From Gilliamella sp. Pas-s25 (GTDB lineage Bacteria; Pseudomonadota; Gammaproteobacteria; Enterobacterales; Orbaceae): a DNA stretch of 64,000 nt. The stretch covers positions 1 through 64,000 of the forward strand of contig NZ_WTEV01000002.1 in assembly GCF_009795885.1 (NCBI RefSeq), read 5' to 3'. Positions 9,231-19,959 of the stretch are shown in pieces; position 1 is the first letter of the stretch; each line of letters starts with the position of its first letter. Below the pieces are notes generated by a model. It saw only the letters and a list, made by a program, of their open reading frames with translations, was not told where the DNA came from and did not search any database. The translations under genes and the position numbers were made by a program.

Positions 9231-11300
9231 ATGCAAAAAACATTTTTAGTGGAAATTGGTACCGAAGAGTTACCACCAAAATCACTCCGCACTTTAGCAG
9301 AAAGCTTTGCGGCTAATTTTATACAGCAGCTTGATAATGCCAATTTAGAACATGGCGAAGTACTTTGGTATGCATCTCCCCGCCGTTTAGCGTTAAAAGT
9401 CTTAAATTTAAATAACACACAACCCGATAGCCAAATTGTTAAACGCGGTCCTGCGGTCAGTGCGGCATTTGATGCCAATGGTAATGCAACTAAAGCCGCT
9501 CAAGGTTGGGCGCGAGGTTGTGGTATTACAGTTGATCAAGCCCAGCGTATAAAAACCGATAAAGGCGAATGGTTGTCGTATACTCACAATCAAAAAGGTC
9601 AACCCGTAGTTAATCTTTTATGTGATATGGTTAAAACTGCATTAAGCAAATTACCTATCCCTAAACCAATGCGTTGGGCAGCTCGTCAAGTCGAATTTAT
9701 TCGTCCATGCCATACTGTCACCATGTTGTATGGTGATGAGCTTGTGCCTGGTACCATTTTAGATATTGAGTCAAACCGCGTTATTCGTGGTCACCGTTTT
9801 ATGGGTGAACAAGAGTTCACTATCGATAATGCCGATCAGTACCCCGAAATTTTGGAACAGCGTGGTAAAGTCATTGCTGATTATGACAAGCGAAAAGCTA
9901 TGATTAAGCAACAAGCTGAAAGCGAAGCGGCTAAACTTCATGGTAAGGCTGATTTAACTGACACGCTACTTGAAGAAGTCTGTTCTCTTGTTGAATGGCC
10001 TGTTGTGCTAACCGCTAAATTTGAAGAGCGATTTTTACAAGTCCCGGCTGAATCACTGGTTTATACCATGAAAGGGGATCAAAAATACTTTCCTGTTTAT
10101 GATAAACAAGGCAAATTATTACCAAACTTTATTTTTGTGGCTAATATTGAATCGAAAGATCCACAAGTTGTGATTTCGGGTAATGAAAAAGTGGTTCGCC
10201 CACGCCTTGCTGATGCAGAATTCTTTTATCAAACCGATTTAAAACAACGTTTAGAAGATCGTTTGCCTCGTCTTGAAACAGTGTTATTTCAACAACAACT
10301 TGGAACTGTTAAAGATAAAGCAATTCGCATAGCGTCGCTATCAGGCTTTATTGCCGATAAAATTGGTGCTAATGCTGAACAAGCCAAACGAGCAGGTAAA
10401 TTAACAAAATGCGATTTAGTGACCAACACCGTTTTTGAATTCCCTGAAACGCAAGGTATTATGGGGCGCTATTTGGCACTTAAAGATGGCGAAAGCATAG
10501 AAATTGCCACCGCCATTGAAGAGCAATATAAACCGCGTTTTTCTGGCGATGAATTACCAAGTACAGCGGTATCTTGTGCGGTTGCTATCGCTGAAAAAAT
10601 GGATACTTTAGCGGGTATTTTTGGCATTGGTCAGCACCCTAAAGGCGATAAAGATCCTTTTGCATTACGTCGTGCTGCAATTGGTGTTTTACGAATCATT
10701 GTTGAAAAGACGCTACCTTTAGATCTTGTTGAATTAACCAATTATGCCGCATCGTTATATGGTGAAAAGCTGAATAATAAAAATGTGGTTGAAGATATTG
10801 TTACTTTTATGCAAGGTCGTTTCCGCGCATGGTATCAAGAACAAGGCTTTGCCATTGATACTATTCAAGCAGTTTTAGCACTTAATCCAACAAAACCTGC
10901 TGATTTTGATGTACGAATTAAAGCGGTTACTCACTTTAGAACCTTGCCAGAAGCATCGTCATTAGCACAGGCTAATAAACGGGTTTCAAATATCTTATCT
11001 AAAGCCGCAATGACTATTCCAGAGCAGATTAATGCAGCCTTGCTAGAAGCTGGCGCTGAAGGCGAATTAGCTAAAAAATTGGCAATTTTATCCGATAAAC
11101 TTGCACCTTATTTTAATGAAGGTCGTTATCAAGATGCGTTAGTTGAATTATCGTCACTAAAAGAAACGGTGAATGCGTTTTTTGATTCTGTCATGGTTAT
11201 GGTTGACAATGAACAGATTAAACTTAATCGGTTAGCACTTTTGAAAAAGCTACAAAACTTATTCTTAAAAGTCGCTGATATTTCATTATTGCAAGCTTAA
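9231..11300 (+). CDS. glyS: Glycine--tRNA ligase beta subunit
   Basis: A 689-residue protein, the same length as E. coli GlyS. The start [20 protein letters not shown] is diagnostic. Other family segments are [60 protein letters not shown] (HD-like domain) and a C-terminal DALR-type anticodon-binding region ([20 protein letters not shown] to the end). It binds tRNA-Gly and completes the alpha2beta2 enzyme. It is second in the glyQS operon. Confidence 0.97.
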   Translation: MQKTFLVEIGTEELPPKSLRTLAESFAANFIQQLDNANLEHGEVLWYASPRRLALKVLNLNNTQPDSQIVKRGPAVSAAFDANGNATKAAQGWARGCGITVDQAQRIKTDKGEWLSYTHNQKGQPVVNLLCDMVKTALSKLPIPKPMRWAARQVEFIRPCHTVTMLYGDELVPGTILDIESNRVIRGHRFMGEQEFTIDNADQYPEILEQRGKVIADYDKRKAMIKQQAESEAAKLHGKADLTDTLLEEVCSLVEWPVVLTAKFEERFLQVPAESLVYTMKGDQKYFPVYDKQGKLLPNFIFVANIESKDPQVVISGNEKVVRPRLADAEFFYQTDLKQRLEDRLPRLETVLFQQQLGTVKDKAIRIASLSGFIADKIGANAEQAKRAGKLTKCDLVTNTVFEFPETQGIMGRYLALKDGESIEIATAIEEQYKPRFSGDELPSTAVSCAVAIAEKMDTLAGIFGIGQHPKGDKDPFALRRAAIGVLRIIVEKTLPLDLVELTNYAASLYGEKLNNKNVVEDIVTFMQGRFRAWYQEQGFAIDTIQAVLALNPTKPADFDVRIKAVTHFRTLPEASSLAQANKRVSNILSKAAMTIPEQINAALLEAGAEGELAKKLAILSDKLAPYFNEGRYQDALVELSSLKETVNAFFDSVMVMVDNEQIKLNRLALLKKLQNLFLKVADISLLQA

Positions 11301-11329
11301 TTTGCGAATTCAATCATTCAAAAATAATA

Positions 11330-11352
11330 GTGGTAACTAAATCGGTTACCAC
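11330..11352 (+). promoter_or_regulatory. Hairpin between glyS and the yciC-like gene
   Basis: A perfect inverted repeat GTGGTAAC / GTTACCAC with a 7-nt loop, ending 15 nt before the yciC-like ATG. There is no T-run, so it may be a weak terminator, an RNA-processing site or a leader structure. Confidence 0.4.
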
Positions 11353-11367
11353 CTGTAAGGAACTTAT

Positions 11368-12171
11368 ATGGAAATGCAAAAAAAAATCTCTTTTCCTTTA
11401 ATTTTTAATCAAACTACTAATTTTATAAGGAATCGGTTATGGCAATTAGCTATAGTCAGTGTTGTATTGAGTTTAATCACCACACTAGCTCATAATAACT
11501 TATTTGATAAACAAGTTCTTATCCAATTAGTTGAAACAGCAAATAAAAAAGAAATAATATTTTATTTGCTAAAACTTTTTATGATTTTTGGTTTTCTATC
11601 TCTCATAATGAAAGCTATAGTGCTTGCGGTTATATATAACTTATCTACCAGTGATAGATTCAATATAAATTTAATATTAGGTAGAATATTACCAAATTTA
11701 TTAAATATAATTGCCTTTAATGTTGTTTACCTAACCATATCTATTGTGGTATTAATATTTGCAATTTTAATATTTATCGTTTTAAATTTCATTTTTCCAC
11801 AAAATTTAGTGGCTTTTTTATTTATTTCAATCTCACTTATTTATTTAGTTGTTTTAACTGCTATTTATTATTATTTCCTGGGTTCAATTATTCAACCAAC
11901 AGTGAAACCTTTTTTTCAGAAATTTGCAGAAAGCCATACATATGCACTATCTTATTGGCGATTAACACTCCCAATGGTTTTAATCTATTATCTTATCGCA
12001 ATTGTGATAGAGCCAGTTTTAAATTCTGCTGGAGAAAATAATATTACCTTATTGTTGATTGTCTGCATAACTCTGTTATTCGTGGATATTTTTACCATGA
12101 GCTTCTTTTATCGTATTAGTATCTTATCAAAAAATCATGAGACTATATCCAATACACATGATATAAGATAA
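11368..12171 (+). CDS. YciC-like (UPF0259) inner membrane protein
   Basis: A 267-residue membrane protein with about six hydrophobic helices (QLAIVSVVLSLITTLA, FYLLKLFMIFGFLSLIMKAI, LTISIVVLIFAILIFIVL, FLFISISLIYLVVL, LTLPMVLIYYLIAIVI, ITLLLIVCITLLFVDIFT). The arrangement follows YciC: an N-terminal SFPLIFNQTTNFIRNRLWQL segment, then alternating helices, with SHTYALSYWRLTLPM matching the YciC motif near RLTWANMRLVAP. Length is close to YciC (247). Function is unknown in the family. It lies 67 bp after glyS behind a hairpin. Family assignment is from pattern and is moderate. Confidence 0.6.
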   Translation: MEMQKKISFPLIFNQTTNFIRNRLWQLAIVSVVLSLITTLAHNNLFDKQVLIQLVETANKKEIIFYLLKLFMIFGFLSLIMKAIVLAVIYNLSTSDRFNINLILGRILPNLLNIIAFNVVYLTISIVVLIFAILIFIVLNFIFPQNLVAFLFISISLIYLVVLTAIYYYFLGSIIQPTVKPFFQKFAESHTYALSYWRLTLPMVLIYYLIAIVIEPVLNSAGENNITLLLIVCITLLFVDIFTMSFFYRISILSKNHETISNTHDIR

Positions 12172-12211
12172 AAATCATAACTTAATCCCCAAAAACAGAA
12201 TTTTACATTCA

Positions 12212-12235
12212 CCCTATTAACTCATGTTAATAGGG
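12212..12235 (+). terminator. Hairpin after the yciC-like gene
   Basis: A perfect 10-bp stem CCCTATTAAC / GTTAATAGGG with a 4-nt loop, about 40 bp after the yciC-like stop codon. No clear T-run follows. Confidence 0.5.
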
Positions 12236-12288
12236 GCACTAAAATAAAAAAGTCACTTATTATGATTTCAATCTATTAGATAAAAGCT

Positions 12289-12783
12289 ATGACTCCAGCA
12301 ATTAATTTACTAAAAAAGTTAAAAACCAAATTTAACATTCACCAGTATAAGCATGATCCAAATCAAACTAACTACGGGCAAGAAGCGGTTGCTAAACTTG
12401 ATCCCAGTTTAAATGTCACAGCAGCGCAAGTATTCAAAACGCTGGTTGTGAGTTTGAACGGTAACAATAAAATGTTAGCGGTTTGCGTATTGCCAGTTGA
12501 GTGTCATTTAGATCTAAAAAAAGTAGCCAAAGCACTAAACTGTAAAAAAATAGATTTAGCTGATGCTAATTTAGCTCAAAAGGTAACAGGTTATTTAGTG
12601 GGAGGGATTAGTCCACTAGGTCAAAAGCAGCAACTGCCCACACTTATTGATTTAAGTGCCAATAAGCACACAACAATGTTTATATCAGGTGGCAAAAGAG
12701 GATTAGAAATTGAAATTAAACCACAAGATTTGGCCAATATATTACAAGCTAAATTGATTGAAATAGCGGTTAAAAATGACTAA
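12289..12783 (+). CDS. ybaK: Cys-tRNA(Pro) deacylase YbaK/EbsC
   Basis: A 164-residue editing protein that hydrolyses Cys-tRNA(Pro) formed by mistake by ProRS. Family features seen are a start with [35 protein letters not shown] with the catalytic lysine of the AAQVFKTL motif, [40 protein letters not shown] and [19 protein letters not shown]. Length is close to E. coli YbaK (159). It appears to be a single-gene unit. HU follows on the opposite strand. Confidence 0.93.
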   Translation: MTPAINLLKKLKTKFNIHQYKHDPNQTNYGQEAVAKLDPSLNVTAAQVFKTLVVSLNGNNKMLAVCVLPVECHLDLKKVAKALNCKKIDLADANLAQKVTGYLVGGISPLGQKQQLPTLIDLSANKHTTMFISGGKRGLEIEIKPQDLANILQAKLIEIAVKND

Positions 12784-12930
12784 TAGTATAAATTTTAATT
12801 TGTTTATAAATAGGATAGAAAAACCAATAGATATGCTGTTTTAGGTGGTTATTCTTTAGCGAAATGATAAGGCCATAAGGCTATACCCTATGACCTATTC
12901 TTCTATCGATCAAATTGACAGAAAGATAAA

Positions 12931-12951
12931 AAGCAACTTATTTAATTGCTT
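12931..12951 (-). terminator. Terminator of hupA
   Basis: Inverted repeat AAGCAA / TTGCTT. On the minus strand it is followed by TTT, and the hupA stop codon lies in its loop. It overlaps the last codons of hupA. Confidence 0.5.
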
Positions 12952-13210
12952 CTTTTAAACTTTTACCTGATACGAATGCAGGTACTTTGCTTGCTGCAAT
13001 TTTAATTTCTTTCCCTGTTTTTGGGTTACGACCAGTACGTGCTTTACGGTCATTAACTTTAAAGGTACCAAAACCAACTAATTGAACTGGTTCACCAGCT
13101 TTTAATGATTCAGTAATGGCAGCTAGTGTCGCTTCTAGTGCTGTTTTAGCAGCAACTTTAGTAATATCAGCTTTACTAGCAATAGCGTCGACAAGTTCTG
13201 TTTTATTCAT
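12938..13210 (-). CDS. hupA: DNA-binding protein HU, alpha-like
   Basis: A 90-residue histone-like protein, the exact length of HU. It starts with [20 protein letters not shown] and contains [11 protein letters not shown] and the DNA-contacting arm [15 protein letters not shown] with the conserved RNP, ending in [14 protein letters not shown]. It bends and compacts DNA as a dimer. The position downstream of hemE-yjaG matches the E. coli hemE-nfi-yjaG-hupA order, which supports hupA over hupB. A hairpin at 13258-13278 separates it from yjaG, so it probably has its own promoter. Confidence 0.93.
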   Translation of the reverse strand: MNKTELVDAIASKADITKVAAKTALEATLAAITESLKAGEPVQLVGFGTFKVNDRKARTGRNPKTGKEIKIAASKVPAFVSGKSLKEAIK

Positions 13211-13257
13211 AGGTATATCCTTACATATTATTTTATTGTTAAAGTTAACATGATAAA

Positions 13258-13278
13258 CGAAGCTAAAATCTAGCTTCG
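13258..13278 (-). terminator. Hairpin between yjaG and hupA
   Basis: An 8-bp perfect stem CGAAGCTA / TAGCTTCG with a 5-nt loop, followed on the minus strand by TTTATC. It is about 107 bp beyond the yjaG stop codon and 48 bp before the hupA start. It could end the hemE-yjaG transcript. Confidence 0.5.
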
Positions 13279-13384
13279 CTACTGTAAACAGTGTTTAGAT
13301 TACATTGCGCTTAAATGTAGTCTATATTCGCCTAATATTAAAGAAAAATTTAATAAAAAATAAAAAAATTACACTTCAAACTGC

Positions 13385-13978
13385 TTAATCGCTTAAAAAA
13401 ACACCAATATTACTCACTCTGGAGGCTCTAATTTCGTCTTTTAAGCCTTTTATGAGCGCAATCATTTCATTATTTTCATCACGTAATAATCGTAATATTT
13501 CCCACTGTAAATCAAATTCATCAATGACACTAGGTAAAGTTTGTTGCGCATCTTGTGAAAGATTAACATTGGTTTTGGTCATCTCAAATTCAGCAATGGT
13601 GGTTGCCGATATGCTACTTACTTTCGCGGTATGCTCGGCCATTTCACCACTTAAATAAGAGTGTAAAACTTCCCCAAGCGCCTGACAGGCATCAATAGCA
13701 GGGTAAACCATATAAGGGCTGTTGTCAGTTACAGTGGGAATAATGGCTTCTAATTTTTCAAGCTGTAAATCAAAATTGATCTTTACATCTTCAACTAATA
13801 GTGTTTCCCAAACTAGATCTAGTATTTTTTTGTAGCTATTTGCATCTTCTTCATTTTTTTGTTGTTGGCAATAAAAAACAAAATTGGGATACATGCGTTC
13901 ACATAGGCAGACCATAAATAAACGTTGTTGCCATTGCGGTAACTTTTCAACTCTTAATTGAATAGGATTTTTAATCAT
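13385..13978 (-). CDS. yjaG: YjaG family protein (DUF416)
   Basis: A protein of about 197 residues closely resembling E. coli Yja[78 protein letters not shown] and [12 protein letters not shown], ending SNIGVFL. Its role is unknown in the family. The start is placed at 13978 because homologues begin MIKNPI/MLQNPI. The ATG then overlaps the hemE stop by 8 bp, a translational-coupling arrangement. A start at 14014 would add 12 unsupported residues. Confidence 0.85.
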   Translation of the reverse strand: MIKNPIQLRVEKLPQWQQRLFMVCLCERMYPNFVFYCQQQKNEEDANSYKKILDLVWETLLVEDVKINFDLQLEKLEAIIPTVTDNSPYMVYPAIDACQALGEVLHSYLSGEMAEHTAKVSSISATTIAEFEMTKTNVNLSQDAQQTLPSVIDEFDLQWEILRLLRDENNEMIALIKGLKDEIRASRVSNIGVFLSD

Positions 13979-15044
13979 GATGAAACCTTTTTGACTGTCG
14001 ATGCACGGCTTCAATTAGATACTGTACATGTTCTATGGGGATATCTTGGTGAATACCGTGCCCTAAATTAAAAATATGTCCATTGTAATGTCCAAATTCA
14101 GTAAGAACGGCTTCTACATTGGATTCAATTGTTTGTTTGTCTGCATACAAAACAGAAGGATCTAAATTCCCTTGCACCGCAACTTCTCCTTTTTGAGTAA
14201 TCTGGCTCAAATTCACCGTCCAATCCACCCCCACTGCATCACAGCCAGTGTTGATTATACTATCGAGCCATAATCCCCCCCCTTTAGTAAATAAAGTGAC
14301 AGGGATATACGAAGTTATAGCTTCACTTTTTTTACCTTGCTTTAATTGCGACAAGATTAATTGCATATAGTCAAGCGAGAATGTTTGATAACTTTGATGA
14401 CTCAATACGCCCCCCCAAGTATCAAAAATCATAATTGATTGTGCTCCAGCTTGGATTTGCGCATTTAAATATAACGCAATGCTATTGGCGAGCTTTTCAA
14501 GTAGCTGATGCAGCGCTTTTGGCTCACTATAGAGCATCTTTTTGATTTTGGTAAATGCTTTGCTACTGCCTCCTTCAACCATATAGGTGGCTAAAGTCCA
14601 TGGACTGCCCGAAAAACCAATTAATGGTACTTTGCCATTGAGCTCTTTTTTCGTTAATCGAATCGCATCCATCACATATTTAAGTGATTGCTCTGGATCT
14701 GGGATAGGTAATTTTTCAATATCTGACAGGCAAGATATCGATTTTGCAAATTTTGGACCTTCGCCCGACTCAAAATATAAGCCAAGCCCCATAGCATCAG
14801 GAATAGTTAAAATATCAGAAAAGATAATTGCAGCATCAAGATCGAATCGTTGTAATGGCTGTAAAGTGACTTCGCAAGCCAATTCTGGCGTTTGGCACAT
14901 CGTCATAAAATCACCGGCTTTTGTTCTTAACTGGCGATACTCAGGCAAATAGCGCCCCGCTTGGCGCATCATCCAAATCGGTGTGTAATCTACAGGCAAA
15001 CATTGCAAAGCACGTAAATAACGGTCATTTTTTAATTGGCTCAT
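13971..15044 (-). CDS. hemE: Uroporphyrinogen decarboxylase
   Basis: A 357-residue enzyme that decarboxylates uroporphyrinogen III to coproporphyrinogen III in haem synthesis. It has the N-terminal signature [33 protein letters not shown] (with the catalytic Asp of this loop), [55 protein letters not shown] and [12 protein letters not shown]. It is followed by overlapping yjaG and lies downstream of argP in the same direction. Confidence 0.96.
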   Translation of the reverse strand: MSQLKNDRYLRALQCLPVDYTPIWMMRQAGRYLPEYRQLRTKAGDFMTMCQTPELACEVTLQPLQRFDLDAAIIFSDILTIPDAMGLGLYFESGEGPKFAKSISCLSDIEKLPIPDPEQSLKYVMDAIRLTKKELNGKVPLIGFSGSPWTLATYMVEGGSSKAFTKIKKMLYSEPKALHQLLEKLANSIALYLNAQIQAGAQSIMIFDTWGGVLSHQSYQTFSLDYMQLILSQLKQGKKSEAITSYIPVTLFTKGGGLWLDSIINTGCDAVGVDWTVNLSQITQKGEVAVQGNLDPSVLYADKQTIESNVEAVLTEFGHYNGHIFNLGHGIHQDIPIEHVQYLIEAVHRQSKRFHHD

Positions 15045-15078
15045 ATCCTCAGTTCTTTAAGTAAAGATGTTAGTTGTC

Positions 15079-15114
15079 AAAAAGTTTCAGGAAAGTATGC
15101 GTTTTAGTATAAAA
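15079..15114. repeat. Dispersed 36-bp intergenic repeat, copy A
   Basis: Identical at 34 of 36 positions to 29161-29196. The conserved blocks are AAAAAGTTTCAG, AAAGTATGCGTTT and AGTATAAAA. Here it lies 34 bp beyond the argP stop codon and 35 bp upstream of hemE. Confidence 0.8.
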
Positions 15115-15147
15115 CCACCTAATTATCTATTATTTGTGCTCCAAAGC

Positions 15148-16041
15148 TTAAGGTTGTGATAATGTATTTTGGGCATAATCAATTAAAGTTTCAGAAATAG
15201 TTTGCATTACGCTACTTTCTGGCGCAAAACGATGCCAATATAGCATACGCCTTTGATATAACCCTTCTGTTAAATTAACTAACTCACCGTTTTTTAACTC
15301 TTGTTCAACTTGTAATTTTGGCAACATACAGCAAGCTGAACCTTGTTTAGCCAATTGTACAAAAGCCTCGGAAGAACTGGTAATATGACAAACCACACTA
15401 CCTGGGGTAAGATTGAAATTTTCTTGCAAAAAAGCCTGATGCATATCATCTAAATGGTCAAATGCAACTGCAGGTGCTTTTAGTAAAGATGACCGAGTCA
15501 CACCATGTGGGAAGTACTTTTTAGCAAAATCAGGCGAAGCCACAAAAATATAATCTAACGCACCTAACACATCAGATAAACAGCCAGGTAAAGGATTGGC
15601 TTGAATACTAATTGCCGCAACCACCGTACCTAAACGGAGCAGTTCTAAGGTATGTTCTTCGTCTTTGACCTGTATATCAAAACGTAAGATATTTTTATCT
15701 AAAACGGGTTTTAATGCAGGTAATAACCAAGTTGCTAAAGAATCAGCGTTGATTGCAACTGATAGTGACAGTGGCGTTGAGTTTTGTTCATTATCACCCA
15801 ACCATTGTTGTTCTAATAACTCAACTTGGTGTAATAAACCTAAAAGATGCTCACCTTGCTTAGTGGCTTTGGGTGGAATAGTTCTAACCAACAATTGCTG
15901 ACCAAAAAAACTTTCTAACTGCTTAATGCGTTGCGATACCGCAGGTTGTGTAATACACAGTTTATCTGCTGCCCGTTCAAATCCTCGTTCTTTTATCACT
16001 GCATCTAATGCTTGTAATGCTCTATAATCTGGACGCTTCAT
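15148..16041 (-). CDS. argP: LysR-family regulator ArgP (IciA)
   Basis: A 297-residue LysR-type regulator, the same length as E. coli ArgP. The N-terminal HTH ([36 protein letters not shown]) and effector domain ([76 protein letters not shown]) are nearly colinear with ArgP. ArgP responds to lysine and arginine and controls argO, dapB, lysC and others. It is divergent from rpiA across 209 bp, the conserved enterobacterial argP-rpiA-serA neighbourhood. Confidence 0.93.
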   Translation of the reverse strand: MKRPDYRALQALDAVIKERGFERAADKLCITQPAVSQRIKQLESFFGQQLLVRTIPPKATKQGEHLLGLLHQVELLEQQWLGDNEQNSTPLSLSVAINADSLATWLLPALKPVLDKNILRFDIQVKDEEHTLELLRLGTVVAAISIQANPLPGCLSDVLGALDYIFVASPDFAKKYFPHGVTRSSLLKAPAVAFDHLDDMHQAFLQENFNLTPGSVVCHITSSSEAFVQLAKQGSACCMLPKLQVEQELKNGELVNLTEGLYQRRMLYWHRFAPESSVMQTISETLIDYAQNTLSQP

Positions 16042-16250
16042 AATCTCTATACTAATGATTTAATCATTGCTTGAATATTCAAACTACTTTAATATCGCAA
16101 TAAGTTGTCAACATATCAAAAGTTGATATATTTTCTTAAAATCCTAATGATTTTTACTTTCCAATTGGGTACTATGCCATATCTTCAATCATTTTGCTTT
16201 CAAAATTTTATTTTTTTTAAGAAAAATTATCCTCAAAATAGGGTGATATC

Positions 16251-16907
16251 ATGACACAAGACGAATTAAAAAAGGCTGTAGGCTGGTCAGCATTAAAATT
16301 TATCAAACCTGATTCTTATGTTGGCGTAGGAACAGGTTCAACGGCAGCGCATTTTATTGATGCATTAGCCACAATAAAAGATCAGATCAAAGGCACAGTT
16401 TCAAGCTCAGAAGCATCCACACAAAAATTAAAAAACTATGGCATTCCTGTTCTGGATTGTAATGAGGTCGATAGTTTAGATGTTTATGTCGATGGTGCCG
16501 ATGAAATCAATCATCATTTACAGATGATTAAAGGTGGTGGTGCAGCTTTAACTCGTGAAAAAATTGTATCAGCCATTGCTAAACAATTTATTTGTATTGT
16601 TGATGAATCAAAAGTTGTTGATGTATTAGGGAAGTTTCCATTACCTGTTGAAGTGATCCCAATGGCTCGTTCTTATGTTGCTCGTGAATTATTTAAACTC
16701 GGTGGCAAACCAATATATCGTCAAGGCGTAGTTACTGATAATGGTAATGTTATTTTGGATGTTCATGATCTTATTATCGCCACCCCCATAGAATTAGAAA
16801 ATCGAATTAATAGTATTGCAGGTGTGGTAACAGTTGGATTATTCGCCAATAAAGGCGCTGATATTGCGCTTGTCGGATGTAGCACTGGTGTAAAAGAGCT
16901 TAGATAA
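16251..16907 (+). CDS. rpiA: Ribose-5-phosphate isomerase A
   Basis: A 218-residue enzyme (219 in E. coli) interconverting ribose-5-phosphate and ribulose-5-phosphate. Family motifs are [57 protein letters not shown] (catalytic Asp and the KGGG phosphate loop), [14 protein letters not shown] and [14 protein letters not shown]. It lies upstream of serA with an 82-bp gap, as in other gammaproteobacteria. Confidence 0.96.
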   Translation: MTQDELKKAVGWSALKFIKPDSYVGVGTGSTAAHFIDALATIKDQIKGTVSSSEASTQKLKNYGIPVLDCNEVDSLDVYVDGADEINHHLQMIKGGGAALTREKIVSAIAKQFICIVDESKVVDVLGKFPLPVEVIPMARSYVARELFKLGGKPIYRQGVVTDNGNVILDVHDLIIATPIELENRINSIAGVVTVGLFANKGADIALVGCSTGVKELR

Positions 16908-16989
16908 CATTATCATTTATTAGAACAAATTTATAACGTTATATCGCAATAAGTACCAATTTTTATACTTAAGGAAAAAAGAGGAAATA

Positions 16990-18231
16990 ATGGTTATTCA
17001 GAGCTTAACCAAAGATGAAAACAAGTTTTTATTACTTGAAGGCGTTCATCCTAGTGCCATTGAAATATTAAAATCAGCTGGCTTTACCAATATTGAATAT
17101 CATAAAAGCGCATTATCCCCTGAAGAGCTGAAACAAGCCTTGAAAGATGTCCGTTTTATTGGGATCCGTTCAAGAACGCAATTAACTAAAGATATCATCG
17201 ATACAGCACCAAAACTTGCAGGGATTGGCTGCTTTTGTATAGGGACAAATCAAGTTGATTTGGATGCTGCCACAGTGAAAGGCATCCCAGTGTTTAATGC
17301 GCCATTTTCTAATACGCGATCTGTTGCAGAACTGGTGCTAGCAGAAGCAATTTTATTATTGCGCCGCGTGCCCGAAGCGAATGCTAAAGCGCACCAAGGC
17401 AAATGGAACAAAATTGCCACGGGTTCGCACGAAGCACGAGGTAAAAATTTAGGTATTATTGGTTATGGACATATTGGTAGTCAATTAAGTATTTTAGCAG
17501 AATCACTGGGCATGAATGTTTATTTTTACGATATTGAAACCAAATTACCATTAGGTAATGCTAAGCAAGTTTCATCAATGAAAGAATTACTGTCTATAAG
17601 TGATATTGTTTCAATGCATGTCCCCGAAAATGCAACCACGATCAAAATGATAAGTACCAACGAAATTGATACAATGAAGCAAGATGCAATTTTAATTAAT
17701 GCTTCGCGCGGAAAAGTCATTGATCTTGATGCATTAACTCAAGCCCTCAAAGCCAATAAACTCAGTGGTGCAGCCATTGATGTCTTTCCAACAGAACCAG
17801 CAAGTAACAACGATCCATTTGAATCGCCATTATGTCAATTTGATAATGTGATTATTACTCCGCATATTGGCGGCTCAACTAGCGAAGCACAAGAAAACAT
17901 AGGAATTGAAGTTGCCACAAAACTTGCAAAATACTCAGACACGGGAGCAACGCTTTCAGCGGTTAACTTTCCTGAAGCCTCGTTACCAATCCCTGCCAAA
18001 GGCTCAAGTCGCTTTATTAATATTCATCATAATCAGCCTGGTGTACTAACCGCTATTAATACCTTATTTGCGGAACAAGGACTTAATATTTCAGCCCAGT
18101 ATTTACAAACCGATCCTAAAATTGGTTATGTTGTTATTGATATTGATAGAGTAAATGCAAATAAAGCCGAGGAATTGCTTGATAGATTAAAAAATGTGTC
18201 TGGTACCATTCGCGCAAGGTTGCTATTTTAA
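16990..18231 (+). CDS. serA: D-3-phosphoglycerate dehydrogenase
   Basis: A 413-residue enzyme catalysing the first step of serine synthesis from 3-phosphoglycerate. The D-isomer hydroxyacid dehydrogenase fold is clear: KFLLLEGVHPSAIEILKSAG, FIGIRSRTQLTKDII, the NAD-binding segment LGIIGYGHIGSQLSILAESL, ILINASRGKVIDLDAL and VIITPHIGGSTSEAQENIG (catalytic His). A C-terminal ACT domain (about residues 340-413, NQPGVLTAINTLFAEQGLNI) gives serine feedback. The last 74 bp (18158-18231) are duplicated at 20304-20377. The 18248-18271 hairpin is the likely terminator. Confidence 0.96.
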   Translation: MVIQSLTKDENKFLLLEGVHPSAIEILKSAGFTNIEYHKSALSPEELKQALKDVRFIGIRSRTQLTKDIIDTAPKLAGIGCFCIGTNQVDLDAATVKGIPVFNAPFSNTRSVAELVLAEAILLLRRVPEANAKAHQGKWNKIATGSHEARGKNLGIIGYGHIGSQLSILAESLGMNVYFYDIETKLPLGNAKQVSSMKELLSISDIVSMHVPENATTIKMISTNEIDTMKQDAILINASRGKVIDLDALTQALKANKLSGAAIDVFPTEPASNNDPFESPLCQFDNVIITPHIGGSTSEAQENIGIEVATKLAKYSDTGATLSAVNFPEASLPIPAKGSSRFINIHHNQPGVLTAINTLFAEQGLNISAQYLQTDPKIGYVVIDIDRVNANKAEELLDRLKNVSGTIRARLLF

Positions 18232-18247
18232 TTGACATCCACTCAAT

Positions 18248-18271
18248 GCCACCTATCTTTTGATAAGTGGC
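18248..18271 (+). terminator. Hairpin after serA
   Basis: Stem GCCACCTATC / GATAAGTGGC with one internal mismatch and a TTTT loop, 16 bp after the serA stop. It is repeated in the duplicated unit near 20394-20417. It may also end the minus-strand gene 18337-19959. Confidence 0.5.
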
Positions 18272-18336
18272 TAATCATTACCAATTTAAACTAGTAGTGG
18301 CATTAATATAATTGCTAATCTAACACGTCATAACCC

Positions 18337-19959
18337 TTAAGGGCTAACACATGCTGCTTGTATATAGAGCGCTCTATCATCTCGATTAAATATATCTCCT
18401 AAGGTATGAACAACAAGATGTTGATTAGGCATTTGTCCTGGAGAAACCGTCCAAAATCCATGCGAACCACCATAAAAACTTGACTCCCAAGAAACAGCGT
18501 ATTCACCATTTTGTAGAACTGTCTCCTCATTTTCCATTGGATAACCACTCTCAAAAGCGCCCCATTCATTAAATAATCCCCCTACCCAACGATTTCCTCG
18601 TTTAACACTTAAGCGTCGTTGATAGAAATCAGAGTCCAGATCTGGTAGACCGCCAGTCCAACCTAGCCACAAACTATTGTTATTAGTGTAATCATTAACA
18701 GCGGGAAGACGATAATGACTACCTAATCCTTGACAAAATTGTATCGCTTGCTCATGTGTCATCGCATTATAGACCGGAAAATGCCTATCATCATAGTAGA
18801 TGGGATTATTTATATACCAACGCTCTATCTTAAAACTATAAAGTAATTTGGTATGGCTACTATCTGCGTAAAGCTTAAATAACGAAGGTGAAAAACGCTT
18901 ATCTATTGAATCGATCGTTGGCCCTGTTAATTTTATCTTTAGGCCGCTTCTAATCGCTATCGGTCTGGCATTCCAAGCAGCTGACTCTTCATCAAAATCA
19001 ATACCAGCCCACCTGTAGTTCCAATTTACCTGATCAGCAGAAAGTGATAAGGTGACGCCATGACCACTCTCCGCACTAACAGTTGCCCCATTTGCGGCAA
19101 TAATCTGTTCAGGTGTTATGCCTGATAATAATAAGAAGAAATGTAAATTATTTGCTCCTGTCGTCGGGAAGTTATCACTGGGCTTATCGGCATCATTCAC
19201 TTTAAATCCCGCAAATCTTACCCAATTAGGACCGTCCAATATTTCAAAAAGTGCACCGTCATTTTGGCTATTAGGATATGCATAACAGGCCGATGGTTTG
19301 TCCGCCTTAACACCAAGATAATAAGTATGACTTATATTATTAAAAGTGCTGGTTTGTGGCACGCCATATTCAGTTGATAAGTGACCATTAGTTGCCGTAA
19401 TGGTCAGTTGATAAGGTACATCACAGGCCGTTAATAATTTATTCGGATTAGCTTTAATTTCGGCTGTAATATCTTTATTATCGGCGTTTTTCCATGCAAC
19501 TGTTAGGCTACCTGTTGCACTGGCATTTCCATCACCCTCGGCATCTCCCCAATAATTATAGGGGTCACCAATTAAATTATTCAGATCAATTCGAGGATAA
19601 TGGCTATTACCTGTTAATGGCACTAATGTTTGAATATCAGCAAAGGTTTTTGCTTCGTCTGGTAATGTGATGGGGCTGTTAAGGCTTGAATTATCTACCC
19701 TTGCATCAGGATATAAGTCGGTATTTGCCCCCGGAGCAATATACACGCTGCCATCTGGGAATTTTATACCGAGCAATCCCTCTTCACTCATCGCCTTGGT
19801 TACACCACCATCCATGGTTAAATAAGGGGCACTGCCCTGTATCACATTTGAGGTCGTTGCCGATAACGCAATAGCTTTAGTTGAGACCATTAAGCCCAAT
19901 AATGCTACTGATGTTTGTTTTGTTAGTTTCTCAAAAGATATGACTTCTCGTTTCATCAT
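18337..19959 (-). CDS. Secreted adhesin-like protein with C-terminal lectin-like domain (tandem copy 1)
   Basis: A 540-residue protein not recognised as a named gene. A long signal peptide (about residues 1-33, basic start, core VALLGLMVSTKAIALSA) is followed by an N-terminal domain starting TSNVIQGSAPYLTMDGG, with two cysteines (LTACDVP and SACYAYP). A middle domain contains the NFPTTG motif and ends in FKIERWY. The C-terminal domain (about 407-540: AMTHEQAIQFCQGLGSHYRLP, LFNEWG, SHGFWTVSPG, IQAACVSP) has the look of C-type-lectin-like or invasin-E/RatB-type adhesion domains, with a likely Cys419-Cys537 pair. There is no barrel, anchor or autotransporter part. It is a near-duplicate of 20483-22114 and distantly related to the genes at 33477 and 35358. 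Export is inferred from the signal peptide; the ligand is unknown. Confidence 0.7.
   Translation of the reverse strand: MMKREVISFEKLTKQTSVALLGLMVSTKAIALSATTSNVIQGSAPYLTMDGGVTKAMSEEGLLGIKFPDGSVYIAPGANTDLYPDARVDNSSLNSPITLPDEAKTFADIQTLVPLTGNSHYPRIDLNNLIGDPYNYWGDAEGDGNASATGSLTVAWKNADNKDITAEIKANPNKLLTACDVPYQLTITATNGHLSTEYGVPQTSTFNNISHTYYLGVKADKPSACYAYPNSQNDGALFEILDGPNWVRFAGFKVNDADKPSDNFPTTGANNLHFFLLLSGITPEQIIAANGATVSAESGHGVTLSLSADQVNWNYRWAGIDFDEESAAWNARPIAIRSGLKIKLTGPTIDSIDKRFSPSLFKLYADSSHTKLLYSFKIERWYINNPIYYDDRHFPVYNAMTHEQAIQFCQGLGSHYRLPAVNDYTNNNSLWLGWTGGLPDLDSDFYQRRLSVKRGNRWVGGLFNEWGAFESGYPMENEETVLQNGEYAVSWESSFYGGSHGFWTVSPGQMPNQHLVVHTLGDIFNRDDRALYIQAACVSP

Noticed and set aside
9221-9478. Antisense reading frames inside glyS, nrdA, secA and other conserved genes
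   Set aside because: They lie opposite highly conserved coding sequence and show no protein-family pattern; regarded as shadows.
11330-11352. A regulatory riboswitch before the yciC-like gene
   Set aside because: Only one simple hairpin is visible with no recognised aptamer core; reported merely as a hairpin.
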